This document shows, one piece after another, positions 45,171 to 56,589 of a DNA stretch of 64,000 nt. The notes beneath the pieces are model-generated. The model made no database searches and had not been told where the DNA came from. It saw nothing but the letters and a program-made list of their open reading frames with translations. Location: assembly GCA_025506515.1 (NCBI GenBank), contig CM046443.1:25811945-25875944 (forward strand), read 5' to 3'. The translations under genes were made by a program, and so were the position numbers. The first letter of the stretch is position 1. Each line of letters opens with the position of its first letter. This DNA is from Flaveria trinervia. Its lineage: Eukaryota; Streptophyta; Magnoliopsida; Asterales; Asteraceae.

Positions 45171-46445
45171 TGTCACACCCCAATCTTGACGGCGGAAACG
45201 TCGAGGAGTGAGAATTAAGATCGTTCACAGCCACATAACGCTATTATTAAATCCAAATATATTATTCATAAGTTTCAAATGTACATTACAAACATAAGTC
45301 CCAAATAAAGAAAACATAAGTCCCAAATAAAGATAACATAGTAAGAAATATAACAAGCTCATTCATTTAATTAACTAGGTCCATTCCTAGGTGTGAACAA
45401 CTTCAAAAGTGGCGATCATGCTTGAGTATTTCCTGAAACATATTAAAAATAAAAGGTCAACAATTATGTTGCTGAGATTTTTATAGTTTTCGATACATAA
45501 GTATATAGAATATGGTAATTCATGTTGTAAGTTATAGAACAAGTAAACTAGTGATGTAAGACAGAATGCACAATCAAACCTTGACAAAGTTTTACAAGTC
45601 TCAAACGTTTACAAGTATATATGATCAGCTAAGTGTAATTGGATCAACCAAGCAGGCTTGTCAGACCCATAGATCTATGACGTCGCTAGGCTAGCAATAG
45701 TTAATGATTGTACATATATTCGACATTTCATGGTAGCTACAAAGTTCAACTAACCACAACATACAGGTGAAATGCCATAAGTTTACAAGAATCAAACGTG
45801 TTTACAAGTGCAAAGTTTATAATGTAATATGTCTCACCCCAAAAGTGTAAAAATATAAAAATGGGTATAGAAATACTCAAATGGGAAACTCACATGATCA
45901 ATAAGTATAATTGAAGATTAAATAGAATAATAAATGTTGTTTCAACGTAGTCCTTCACAATGCACCTAAAATAAATATATTTACAAGATTAAAGTTTAAT
46001 TATAATTTTAATGGTTAAACAAGAACTAGGGTTTCAATTTGGTATTTGGGATTTTGTCAAACAATTATATTTAACGAATGGAATCAATTATATTTTCTTG
46101 AGATAAATGAAAAAGATATATATTCATATTTTATATAAAGATATGAAGGAGAAATATTTATAATAATTTGAAAAATTTAAATGTAAAGTTGAAATAATGT
46201 TTTATAACCAAATGAAATTTAACTCATTTTAAAAACAATATTAAACCAATAACTATTTTAAATTCATAAAAATAACCAAGTATAACCTTTGTTAAAATAT
46301 TTAAAAAATATTATTTGTTAAATTTTTATAAACAATACAAAAAAGATTTGATGCTTTTGAAAATATATAGAGTTTATAAAATCTATTTTTATATTTATTA
46401 GAAATATTTCAGAATTTTAGTTAAGGCTAAAAGCTTTTTAAAAAA

Positions 46446-46530
46446 AATACATGAGGTTGTCGGGTTCGAACCCGGGACCTCATGTATAGGAGGTAAGTGT
46501 CTTAACCAGTGAACCAGGGTCGTGGCCTTG
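46446..46530 (-). repeat. tRNA-like / SINE-like sequence within the solo LTR
   Basis: On minus, TGGTTAAGACAC (46497-46508) resembles a Pol III A box, and GGTTCGAACC (46463-46472) is a perfect B box. They are spaced 24 bp apart, followed by a T-run and A-run. The cloverleaf is incomplete: CATGAGGT/ACCTCATG pairs around the B box but there is no proper acceptor stem. I call it a tRNA-derived SINE head rather than a functional tRNA. Confidence 0.5.
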
Positions 46531-47455
46531 GTATCACTCGGTTCCTAAATCTTAAACACACACACACACAGAAAACTCCCAAACCCAAGAACCCTAATTC
46601 CTATTTGGTCCAAATTGAAGGCTAAATCACAATCGTTTATTGTAACAAACATGGGGCTTTGATTCCCCATTGAATTTTGAACATATTCATGTATTCAATT
46701 ACCCGTTTCAAAGACAAATCATTGAAGAACGATGAGAACAGTCGCGGCTAATGTCGTACCTTGTTCCGGTTGCAAATAGCAATGACACTCGAATTCGTTC
46801 TACAGAAGGCTTCTAATGGATCCAATGATGAAAAGCCCTCTATCAATTGCAAGTTAGAGAGCTTGAATTGAGGTTTTCGAAAGAGTTGCAGGTCGCGCTG
46901 AAACGGTGTTCGATTCGAGGTGTTTAGATGTGATTCAGACGAACTTTCGTTTGATAAGAGTGCAGCGTTGATTAAACCATAGATTATGTATCGTTTAATT
47001 GAATTATTATTGCGCTTTAATGGTCAAACGGCTCATTCGATTAATGGTATCGGTTAAATGATGATTCAAGTAACCATTAATGATTTAAGCACAATTAAAC
47101 CATGCATTTAAGTTCGAATCATGCATACGAAGTGATTTGAACCGTTTTGGGAACAAAATCGTCGCATTTTGGCGTTTTAAAGGTTGGCCGGAGCCGACCG
47201 GAGTTTGGCCAGAAAAAGGTGGCCGGATTTGTGTGGTTTTAAAGAAGGTGGGGATTTTGGTTTTTAATAAATTACACACTTAGTCCCTGCAGTTTTGTTT
47301 TTATTATTTTATGCACAAACCTTGCATTTAAAGTTTTAAAAATTGCAAACTAACCCCCTAACTTAATTACTTTAAGTTTTTAAACATTTCAAATATTAGT
47401 AATTTTATAAATTAATATTATTATTAGTATAATTACTATTCTTTTAGTTATTATT

Positions 47456-47512
47456 ATTAGCATTATTATTATTATTATTATTATTATTGTTATTATTATT
47501 TATTAAGTAATA
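47456..47512. repeat. ATT microsatellite
   Basis: About 55 bp of ATT units within the solo LTR. Confidence 0.9.
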
Positions 47513-47667
47513 ATTAACGTTATTAACTTTCAAACTAAAGGATAAAAAAATAATAAGAAAATAAGCATAAATGGTCCATAAGTTTCACATATGGCAACAA
47601 TGGTCCTTACAAGAATTATAACGACGTTAACTTTTAATTAACCAAAAATACAAGATGTTACAAAATA

Positions 47668-48063
47668 GACCATCAATACCATGAATTTTGTGATCTAAAT
47701 TCTCCCAACAACTTCAATTTAAGGTTTAACACACCAACAAATCATGTATCTAAACTCTTGCAGACTAAGAAGACTTTAATTGATGATCAAAGTGAATGTC
47801 GATGATGTTTTAAAAGGGAATTGGTGGTTTGCAGCTAGATCAGAGGGTTCCCAGGTGTTTTTCATAGGTCTAAAACATGGCTTTTGATCTTGAAAAATAT
47901 AGAGATGAAGAGAACAGATGGTGATTGAGGAGATGAGTTTGATTTTTAAACCCTAATACGTGGTTGCTGCATCTTCTGACCTCTATTCTTTTTTTATTTT
48001 CTACACTTATAAACTTTGGTAAAGTGACAAGAGTAGCCCATCCTCTACAATTTTGTACTTATA
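47668..48063 (-). mobile_element. Presumed continuation of the split older LTR
   Basis: Sequence between the solo LTR and the gypsy element at 48064. On minus it reads like the first few hundred bases of an LTR transcript leader (pyrimidine-rich, AACCACGTATTAGGG) and continues the material left of 45171. The terminal TG was not found, so its outer end may have been lost when the gypsy element inserted. Confidence 0.35.
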
Positions 48064-50244
48064 CGTAACACCCAGATATTTTAAAGTCAAGAAAAGAATG
48101 AATAAAGTGAAGAAAAAGAAGGAAAAGAGATAAAACCCAAGTCTAGGGGTAAAAAGTGTCCAAAAGGACAAAAGGTTTGAAAAGTGGGTGTAAAAGGTGG
48201 TATGACCGCCCATATGTCACATACACCACTGATTTTTGGGTTTTAGAGAGATAAAGAGCAACAAGTTCTCGGCTTTGAAGGAAGAACAAGAAAGAATTCG
48301 AATTTAAGGTAAGAATTCATGCTTTTATGGTGTTCTTGGCTGGGCTTATCCTTGGGTTTATGCTTATGTGTGTTTGTATATGTTCGGGTATGTTTTTAGT
48401 GGGATTCTAAGCAGTTGAATTCAATTTGCAAACGAGTTTGGAGGAAGCCATACTCAAAAGCTGTAAAGGTGAGTTCTAGGACCCCTTTTTTACTGGTTTT
48501 TAACTGATTTTGGGGCCGGAAATGCATGAATGTATGTTTTATTAAACTGGGTTTCGGACTCGTATACTTGAATGTGTGTATGATGATGTTATGATGTGAT
48601 GTGTGACTATGTTCATGCTTGATGATGTATAATTGTGTTTCTAAGGCTTAGAGGGTAAGAAGTAAGCTTAGAACATGATGAATGGTGCATGGAAATTGAA
48701 TATGATGTTTTAGACCCACTTGATAAGTTTTTAAATCTGCCCAAGTGTTTGGAAGTAAAAGCGGATGAAAAGGGTTAATGCAGATGAACATTAACCAATG
48801 GGTAAGTCAATGCGGATGAAGTCAATGCGGATGAACATTGACTAAGTGCAGGAAATGCGGACGAGCATTTGCCTAAGTCTGGGAAATGTGGATGAGTATT
48901 TGCCTAAGTCTGGGAAATGCGGATGAGCATTTGCCTAAGTATGGGAAATGTGGATGAGCAAAGTAAGACAATGCGGATGAAGTGAGTCAATTTGGATGAG
49001 CATTGACTAAGTATAGAAATGCGGATGAGCAATGTAAGTCAATGCGGATGACGTGAGTCAATGCGGGATGAACATTTACTGAGTATAATAAATGAGGATG
49101 AGTTAGGCAAATGCGAATGACAAATGCGGATGAACTATAGCAAATACGGATGAACTGTAGGAAATTCGGATGAACACTTAGTAAAATTCTGACTTTTGGG
49201 GAAAAAGAGGTAATGTAGGCTTTAACCTAGGAGATTCTCGGGGGTTATGAAAGTTGACTTTTGAGGTCATAAATGGTATGTTGGGCATGTAATGTATTGT
49301 GATTGATGGTTATGCATGATGATGATGATGATGTTGCATGGTTATGCATGATGTATGTTATGTATGTATGATGCCCTTTCATGATGATGTATGAATGATA
49401 TGTTTATGTGTGCGGGTGTTAGCTCAACTGTGTGTGGGTTAGCTACCCCAAAAGGATGCACACTGGGGTCTAATCTTTGTGATTGACCATACGTATGGGA
49501 TCCTTATCGCTTGCCCTAGGTACTGGAGCTAGCTTCATGCATAATGTTCGAGGTCTATGAAAGACCTCAGGCCCAGTTGCCCGCTTCGTGCACAATGTTC
49601 GGGGTATAGCATATGTCATTGATCCAGAAAGAAAGAGAAAATATAATGGTGAATGTACTTACCCTAGGTATTGGAGTCAGCTTCGTGCACAATGTTCGAG
49701 GTCTATGAAAGACCTCAGGCCCAGTTACCCGCTTCGTGCACAATGTTCGGGGTAATGTACATTTCACTGGAAGTAATGATAAATGAATGAAAGTATGAAC
49801 GAAAGAATGACGAAGATAATATTGATATTATTTGTATGTACGTACGATGTGTGATCGCGAACGAATGTAAAGTATAATATGATTTTAAGAGAAAGGATGG
49901 TTTTATGAAAGAAAAGTAAGTTTTATTATAAAACTAGAACTCACTCAGCAACGCTGACTTTTATGCATTTTCTAGTTGGCAGGTGAGCATTGCTGAGGAT
50001 GGCACGAGGCAGCTGCTCAGCTCTTTTGGATGGCATCCATTTATTTAAATCTTTTATGATGTAATACAACAAATGAAATTTTTGTAATTGACAAACGATG
50101 CATTATTTTGCAAAAGTTTTTATGATGAAATGAAATGCCATTTGTTCTATGTTTCCGCTGCAATGTTTTAATGATTAAATGCAAAATATATGTTTTATGT
50201 GGGATGATTACCAGCTGTAAGCGTCCCGGGAACGGGGCCTTACA
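48064..50244 (+). repeat. 5' LTR of the second gypsy element
   Basis: 2181 bp ending GGGGCCTTACA. It contains its own version of the AATGCGGATGA minisatellite (48755-49170) and a 148-bp tandem duplication (49514 and 49662). The block AACTCACTCAGCAACGCTGA is near 49938. Confidence 0.9.
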
Positions 50245-50247
50245 AGT

Positions 50248-50259
50248 TGATATCAGAGC
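50248..50259 (+). other. Primer binding site of the second gypsy element
   Basis: TGATATCAGAGC differs from the tRNA-Met complement by one base (G to A at the third position). Confidence 0.85.
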
Positions 50260-50597
50260 AAAATTTTAAGTGAAATGGGTAAACTTTCAAAATGAACTTT
50301 AACTTAAACTGAGAATGGGACGGAAAGGGAAAGGAATGCCAATTTGAGTAGCTGCGTGCCATCAGGTATTTTCGTAAAGATAATTGGTTTTATGTGCGAA
50401 TGGTATGTGGTTGTGTGTTGTATGTAGATTTAAATATTGATGTAGTCAGGACAGGTAATGCTTGGGGTATGAAGAATAAAGTAAGTGGCTAATCATAATT
50501 GACCACTATAATTAGGGACTTACTATGCTTGTCATAAACTGAGCCGTTTCCTTGAATGACCGTATTAGTGTTTAAATCTTTCAGTGTGAGTTAGAGG

Positions 50598-51170
50598 ATG
50601 GTCGGTGGTAGATCATCTAAAGCTTCGTGTGGTGGTGGACATGGTGCTGAACCACGGGTTACGAGGGGAAGGCCTAGGGCCGAAAAAGTGGTTCATGAAG
50701 AACCAGAGACCCCTCATCCGGAGGGTGGCGACGAGAGCACCAATCTGAGAGCCTCAGTAAAGGAGGCTGTGGTGGAAGAAGTGCATCAAGTCATGCAGAC
50801 GATCCTACCGTCTGTGGTGACCGAAGTGATAGAGGCAGTTAGAGAGGGAGAGAGAAGGGAAAGGAGTGGACCTACGGGCGAAAGAAGACAGCCCGAGACT
50901 AAGACGGTTCCGTCTGATGATGAGGAAGAAGAGGAAGAAGCAGAGCCTGTGCGGGAGGCATTACGAGGCTGTAACTACGGGGTATTCATGAGATGCAAGC
51001 CCCCTGCGTTTTAATGGAAACGGCACTGCTGGTGCCGCTCACCGGTGGGTGAGGGAATTGGAGGCTGTACTTGATATCAGCGAATGCCGAGAGGACCAGA
51101 AGGTTAAGTTCGCTACCCACTCTTTTGTGGACTCGACTCTGTGCTGGTGGGACAATATAGTCCAAGCCGA
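50598..51170 (+). pseudogene. Gypsy gag, first part (broken)
   Basis: ATG at 50598 (MVGGRSSKASCGG). The frame is open through LRASVKEAVVEEVHQVMQ and the acidic EEEEEAEPVREALRGCNYG to the stop at 51012-51014, where an extra base (CGTTTTAATGG against CGTTTGATGG in the other copy) shifts the frame. Capsid coding continues in the shifted frame to LCWWDNIVQAE at 51170. A foreign segment begins there. Confidence 0.8.
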
Positions 51171-51785
51171 GCTGAAGGGTAGGTAAGTAAGGAGCTGAAA
51201 ACGATTCTATTCCTTTGGAGGGCCACTCATTTTCAATGCAAGCTAGCTCTTACTTGTATTTAGTAAGGAGGCTACCTAATATAGAGGTGAATCCCGGTTA
51301 TGTCACCCCGATCCATTTTATCTCTCTCTCTACCGGCTAGGCTATCCTTGCTAGGGTTTGGCCTGCTCGCTGGGCATGGCAGCCTTGGCTGCCCCCCCAT
51401 CTGCTCTGGGAGACCCTCCTGCTCCTAACCCATCCTTTGCTTCTATTCTTTCTGGTACTTTATTCGCCCTAGTCCGTAAAGAAAGTAGGAAATGATGGAA
51501 AAAAGTCTTCCAATCTCTTAGTTTAGTGTTGCAATCTCGCTAAGGCCTAAGACTGATGAGTTGAGTGAAATCCTATCAGCCTTGGAAGCAGGGCCTAATC
51601 CTCCAAACTAGGACTATTCTTCCCGCTTTCCACGCTTTCTATTAGTCTTTTTCTTGTAATGTAAGGAGAACTACGAATCAGCCTCATGAATAAGCTCACC
51701 TTATAAGAGAAGTGGGAGAAGGCGAGAGGTAGCTGGTAGGCCTTGACTCAGTCCCATGGTTGGCCCTATGGGAATCCATGCCCCG
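51171..51785. other. 0.6-kb foreign segment inside gypsy gag
   Basis: The other gypsy copy reads CCAAGCCGA directly into GGGTAGTCGGGCGAT (25606-25626); here about 615 bp separate the two halves. The insert has no LTR, TIR or evident target duplication. It is clearly GC-richer than the neighbourhood and reads like plant organellar (mitochondrial) intergenic DNA, for example GAAGTGGGAGAAGGCGAGAG and CCCATGGTTGGCCCTATGGG. The organelle origin is an impression from composition only. Confidence 0.4.
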
Positions 51786-52187
51786 GGGTTAGTCGGGCGA
51801 TCGGGAGAATGAGATGGTCAGAGTTGAAGAAGTTGGTGATCGAGGAGTTTTGTCCTCATCAGGAATTGGATAAGGTTGAGAGGGAGTTTCTGCAACTGGA
51901 GGCAGGAACGATGACACACCAAGAGTACACCACAAAGTTCAATGAAATGGCACGTCTGGTGCCGGATCAGGTGACACCTCTATCTCGGAAGATCAAGAGG
52001 TATATTCAGGGTTTGCCGACGGATATTTGCAGGCACATGATCGCCACCCGACCAAGCACGTTTAGGTCAGCGGTGGATCTAGCAGAGAGATTGTATGATG
52101 AGAGGACTGTGGTGGTGGTGACTGAAAGTAGTCGGAAGGGTGGAGGTGATAAAAACTGGAACGGGAAGAGGTGCGGTCGGGGTGGTG
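51786..52187 (+). pseudogene. Gypsy gag, second part
   Basis: Resumes with SRAIGRMRWSELKKLVIEEF and continues through QEYTTKFNEMARLVPDQV, SRKIKRYIQGLPTDI and ATRPSTFRSAVDLAERLYDE, the conserved C-terminal capsid region. It is cut at 52187 by the Copia LTR in the following Gly/Arg-rich stretch. Confidence 0.85.
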
Positions 52188-52388
52188 TGTTAGGATCAGT
52201 GATCTACGTTTGATTGATTAGAGAGTATAGCAGTGGAATTCTAACAATGAATTAGCCAAATCACAAGAACAAAAGATATTCAATGTAAGAACAAAACGGT
52301 TATAGATAGAGAGAATTCTGCAGATATATTTCATTCAATATTTGCTTTCGTGGTAACGGAATGTCACACTTACAATTAGGTCGACACC

Positions 52389-52422
52389 TCTTATATAAGA
52401 GATGTGACGTCTGCTGATGTCA
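52389..52422 (-). promoter_or_regulatory. Putative LTR core promoter: as-1-like element and TATA box
   Basis: On minus, the palindrome-like TGACATCAGCAGACGTCA (52405-52422) lies just upstream of the perfectly palindromic TCTTATATAAGA (52389-52400). Paired TGACG-type motifs are known as as-1/ocs elements bound by TGA bZIP factors and often confer stress or salicylate induction. The equivalent in the right LTR has one change beside the TATA box. The transcription start would fall near 52360; not verified. Confidence 0.5.
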
Positions 52423-52626
52423 CTTGATAGTGACATCTAACAGAATTTATCACAAACTACTGATAGTTAACACAACTACTGAAAAGAAACTACTGAAACA
52501 ATAACAACTGAAGAACATACTCTTCAGTTGTTTTACAAATACTGAAACAAAGAAACTACTGAAAGGTAAACCATCACAACTACTGAAGAAGACCTCTTCA
52601 GCTGTTGTGACAACATCTGATACTTT

Positions 52627-52930
52627 GGTCTTCAGCACTTGTGTCTTCAGACTTTGTCTTCAGCACTTGTGTCTTCAGACTTTGTCTTCAGCACTTGTGT
52701 CTTCAGACTTTGTCTTCAGCACTTGTGTCTTCAGCACTTGTGTCTTCAGACTTTGTCTTCAGAACTTGTATCTTCAGACTTTGTCTTCAGCACTTGTGTC
52801 TTCAGACTTTGTCTTCAGCACTTGTGTCTTCAGACTTTGTCTTCAACACTTGCGTCTTCAGACTTTGTCTTCAACACTTGTGTCTTCAGACTGTCTTCAG
52901 ACTTTGTGTTTTCAGACTTTGTAATCAGCT
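52627..52930 (-). repeat. 28-bp minisatellite in the LTR upstream region
   Basis: About ten units alternate TCTTCAGCACTTGTG (15 bp) and TCTTCAGACTTTG (13 bp) on plus, with a few variants. Because 28 is not a multiple of 3, all three plus frames stay open with Cys/Leu/Gln-rich translations; these are not genes. Confidence 0.9.
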
Positions 52931-53025
52931 GTTGTCTTCAGCTGTTGTGGTCTTCAGTAGTTGTTGTGATGTCTGTGGGACTTAAAGGTTTTTCTGATCC
53001 GGCTCATTGGTTCTTTGGTCCAACA

Positions 53026-53036
53026 AACTCCCCTGA
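53026..53036 (-). other. Polypurine tract of the young Copia element
   Basis: TCAGGGGAGTT on minus, directly before the 3' LTR. Confidence 0.85.
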
Positions 53037-53117
53037 ACCAATGCAGCCAAAACCTTTAACTTTATTGAGGTCCCACTTATTGTTGGCAGAATGGTTGGTC
53101 TTTTTCCTTCTTGATCA

Positions 53118-56100
53118 GTTGAGAAGATGACCCATATAAGCACTGGCCTGGGAAGAAATCTCAGAGATCTGTTTGGCAAGGTATGAATGGGAACTCTGTT
53201 TTGGGGAACTGGACACAGAGTTGTTACCCCATTCATGAGATCTACTTCCCCATGATGAGTCTGTACGACTCTCGAACATAGGCCTCAAGGAGAACAACTT
53301 GTCCTCTTTGGAGATTTCTTCTACTCCTCCTTCAAAGAAGAACTCTGGACCATAGTACTCAGATAAGTACTTTACGTCCTGCCATTCTTCAACTCCACAG
53401 TAGTATCTACCTATAGACAAATTCATCAGGATGAGTGCCCTTAAGAAGTAACTGGAGCTCATTCTTCTTAATGTCTTCAAGCTTCTTATATAATAACCCC
53501 TTTTTGATCATCTTTTTTTCCAGTAAGGCTTGAGGGGTCATTTTTGATTGATGAGCCTTCTTGAATTCATCGATTATTTCCCAGGTGAGACTACAATGGC
53601 CAACATGATTGTAGAGTCTATTGTTTTTCTAACCTGGCCATTGATCTATGTGGAATGGATCTTTTGTGGATTCTAGAACTCACCTTGGGGTCTGGACATA
53701 CTCTCACTCTCTCCTTTTGATACTGAAATGTGTGTCTGAGAGTGTACAGCCTCTGAGCATGTCCTTTCATGGCTTGTATAGATGATGACTGAGGAAATTC
53801 CTTGTCAACCATCTTCAGTAGTTGCTCATCGTGCTGTCTGCTGTTCTTCATCTTCTATTTTGACTCTAACCGTTTCCCTTTGTGAGTCAGGTGTGATCAT
53901 GAGTTGACTCCTAGGTTCTGGTAGCCTTAGAACAGCAGAGAGTGCAGCGACTATCATCTTCATCCTCTTCTTCTTCATCTTCTTCTATCCTCAGCACCCT
54001 TTCCTCCTTCTAGGTGCATCACTGGATGATGGTTGGGTGGTTTTTATGGTAAAGGAATTGGTTTTGAAGGTTGAGGATGTTGGATTTGGGTTTTGAGATT
54101 GGTTTGGAGATTTGAGGGGTAGGATGTTTTTGAGTGGGTGATTGGGAAGGTTGTTCAAGCATTTTGGTTGTGAGTTTGGCTTTTGTGAGTCTTGCCATTT
54201 CAAACCTTTTCCCAGCCCCAGCCTCATCAAGTGCTTCAATGATTATCCCCTTATGAAATTGCTCAGACAAACAGATTCTGGTGGCTATAGCCAGAATGCT
54301 GTCTGGTCCATGAACGAATCTCCATCAGTGATCTTCCTAAGTATTTGGCTATGAATCGAATCATGATCTCCAATCTCTCTTTCTCCAGCACATTGTACCC
54401 AGCCCATCTGTTTTGAATTCCTCTACTTCCAACCTCCTGATCTCACTGTCTAGTGTGGCTGTATCAAAGTCTTGCTTGAAGAGTTGCTCAATGATTTTGC
54501 CATGGATCGGCTGTGTGTTTCATCTGCATCTTTTACCAGCTCTTCCAAGGATTTTTCTTCAGCATTCGTTTGATCACCAACACTTTTCTTTCTTTTGTAA
54601 GTGATCAGTTGTTGTTCCTTTTCCTTTTCCAACTCCTTGGTTTTCTCTTGTGCCTTCTCATCCTTAGTTCTTTTTCTTTTCTTTTCTTTCACTGCTGTAC
54701 TCTCCCCCTTTTTGATGCATTGTGTGGCAGGGGTTTGTACCGCAGAAAGTTTCTTGTGCACAGCATCATCAATGAGTGGTTGTATACTTGAGGAGATCCT
54801 CTCATCAATGGCTTATAAACAATGTCATTGATGATGGTAGTGATGAGAGGTAGGGATTGTTGGAATACAACAACCATCTGCTCAGGGGGGTTCTATCCCG
54901 GAGAGATAGTGCCAAAAGCAGAGGCTGGAGGCTTAGTGAAGTGAGAGGGTAAAGTGTTTGGGGGACCTTCAAATGAAGGTGCCATCTGTGGGTTGGTGGG
55001 GGTAGATGGACTTACATCCTGAGACTTCTTGGCAAGCAGTTCTTGTAGTCTGCTTACCTCAGCCTCCAGGATGGTGTTGTGGGCTAGAACGTCATAGAAA
55101 AAGCCCAGGTCATCATCAGCAGATGCTGAATCACCTAACTCCTGCTTGTAGCAAGATGTACATGCACTGGGTGTAGACCAGTTTTAGCATGTGCCCCTTT
55201 GTCTTGGAACTGGGGACTTCCAGCCTCAGGATTGTGTCCTTCATCAGCTATTGCCTCTAGTGAGGTCTTAGCTATGTTACCAGCCTCATTCTGATCATGT
55301 GCTGATTCAGAAGAGGTGGCATCCTCACTAGATGTTCTAATCTCCCTATCCACACCAGGAGATAGAACTTGTAAACCCCGGTGCTGTGGGTTGTCAGAAG
55401 CATGGTGATCCTCTTCCTCAATATCTGTGGTTCTCCCTTTGTGTTGGTGTTGGGGGGAGGAGGAGAGGCATGCAGCTGAGTCAGCACGTTTGCAATGATT
55501 ATGGTGGACTTTGGGGGGCGTTGCATGGGGAGATGGGGTAAAAGCAGTGTGCACCTGGGGAGGATGGTGCTCTTCAATGGCAATCTCCTCAAGTGAGGAG
55601 ATCCCAGATGTGTGGGTACCCTTCTGTGGTGGCTGCAGGCTCCTTTTGAGAGGAATCCTGAGTGACTGTGGCTGGTAGAGTCTCTGATACTGCTGGGGGG
55701 TTTAAATCAGCAAGTATATCCTGCCTGGGTGATACATGAGCATCTTCAGGGGACTCATCTCCCTGAATAGCTGTTTTGGGGTGTTTTGGTTTTGGTTTAG
55801 TGGGGACTTTGGTTCTGGTGGTGGAAGCTGTGGGTTCCCTGTGCTTGGGCTTTAGCATTCGGGCAGCTTCTTGAGAGTAAGGTCTGAGTTGTGCCTGGAG
55901 TATACCTCAGCCAAAACAGCTGGTGCAGGGACTCCAAGGCCAACAAGGCCATCAGATTTTAATTCATCTAAAATAATGGCCATCAGAAACTTGGGATATA
56001 ATGGCCATCGGTTTGCCGCAGGTTTCTGAGCCAAGTTCTTATTGCTAGAAACACGATTTCAGAAAAATTAGCGGTTGGTGTTCTAGAATAGAATACAATA

Positions 56101-56585
56101 CCTGTTGCCATTGGGATGACATTTGATCCAAGAGGATGTCTTGGAGGCTAAGCATACATTTACCATGTGAAAAATAAATTTCTCAGCATCATAGAAATGT
56201 TTCTTCAGAATGGTTGTAGCCCGAAGATCACCTTCATACCCATGATTGATAAAGGACATATCTGTTGTGCCCTTTGGTATTCAGTCACAGCGGTGGAGTC
56301 GTGTAAGTGTAATGCCTGACGAATGATGTCGGCTGTAACGACCACTGGTTTCTGGTTGACAAGGGACCGAATAGAGATTTGGCCGGTAGACTCATCAGTA
56401 TGAACAAAAGAATTTGACCAGAATTGACTGAGGGATTCACGGTAGATGGTCGGATTCAAGAGAAAGGCTGTGCGATATGGGGAATCCACCGTTAAGTCAA
56501 TGTCATTATCATATTTGTTCCAGAAAGCCGACTTGGTAAGGTATGCAACACAGTTATGTCGTGGTTTCAGACTCATGGTCGCCAT
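53118..56585 (-). pseudogene. Extra 3' ORF region of the young Copia element
   Basis: Starts with ATG at 56583-56585 (MATMSLKPRHNCVAYLTKSA). The first 126 codons are open and contain LLNPTIYRESLSQFWSNSF and KPVVVTADIIRQALHL. This N-terminal domain is often annotated in Asteraceae retrotransposon proteins and seems to precede the disordered part. After frameshifts follow 56034-55852 (LYPKFLMAIILDEL), Pro/Thr/His-rich pieces (55858-55135), a Lys/Glu-rich coiled coil (54761-54600, EKTKELEKEKEQQL) and a C-terminal part (53480-53118, VEEWQDVKYLSEYYGPEFF). Layout parallels 26789-30590, but sequence similarity by eye is low. No membrane or signal sequence is evident; function unknown. Confidence 0.7.
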
Positions 56586-56589
56586 GTTG

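Larger units (their letters stand above)
45171..47662 (-). mobile_element. Solo gypsy LTR with perfect target duplication
   Basis: On plus it begins TGTCACACCCC and ends GATGTTACA; on minus it therefore runs TGTAACATC to GGGGTGTGACA. It is flanked by AAATA on both sides (45166-45170 and 47663-47667). On minus it contains CTCAGCAAC near the 3' part, as in other Tekay-like LTRs. It has no internal domain. It inserted into the older LTR described at 43477. The short frames inside (45387-45587, 47085-47279) are not genes. Confidence 0.8.
48064..52187 (+). mobile_element. Second Tekay-like gypsy element, 5' part
   Basis: 5' LTR, primer site, leader and gag up to 52187, where a Copia element is inserted. 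The rest lies beyond the window. The LTR and gag are close relatives of the copy at 22471. The LTR starts CGTAACACCC, the terminal T having mutated. Confidence 0.85.
52188..53025 (-). repeat. 3' LTR of the young Copia element
   Basis: 838 bp; on minus it runs TGTTGGACC to CCTAACA. It holds a 28-bp minisatellite in the upstream half, an as-1-like palindrome and a TATA box. The right-hand copy (63566 onward) is cut by the window edge. Confidence 0.9.

Noticed and set aside
46446..46530. Functional tRNA gene
   Set aside because: The B box is perfect but there is no acceptor stem or full cloverleaf, so a SINE-like or tRNA-like remnant is the better reading.
52607..53130. Three overlapping plus-strand open frames rich in Cys, Leu and Gln
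   Set aside because: They are translations of the 28-bp LTR minisatellite, open in all frames because the unit contains no stop; nothing protein-like besides the repeat.
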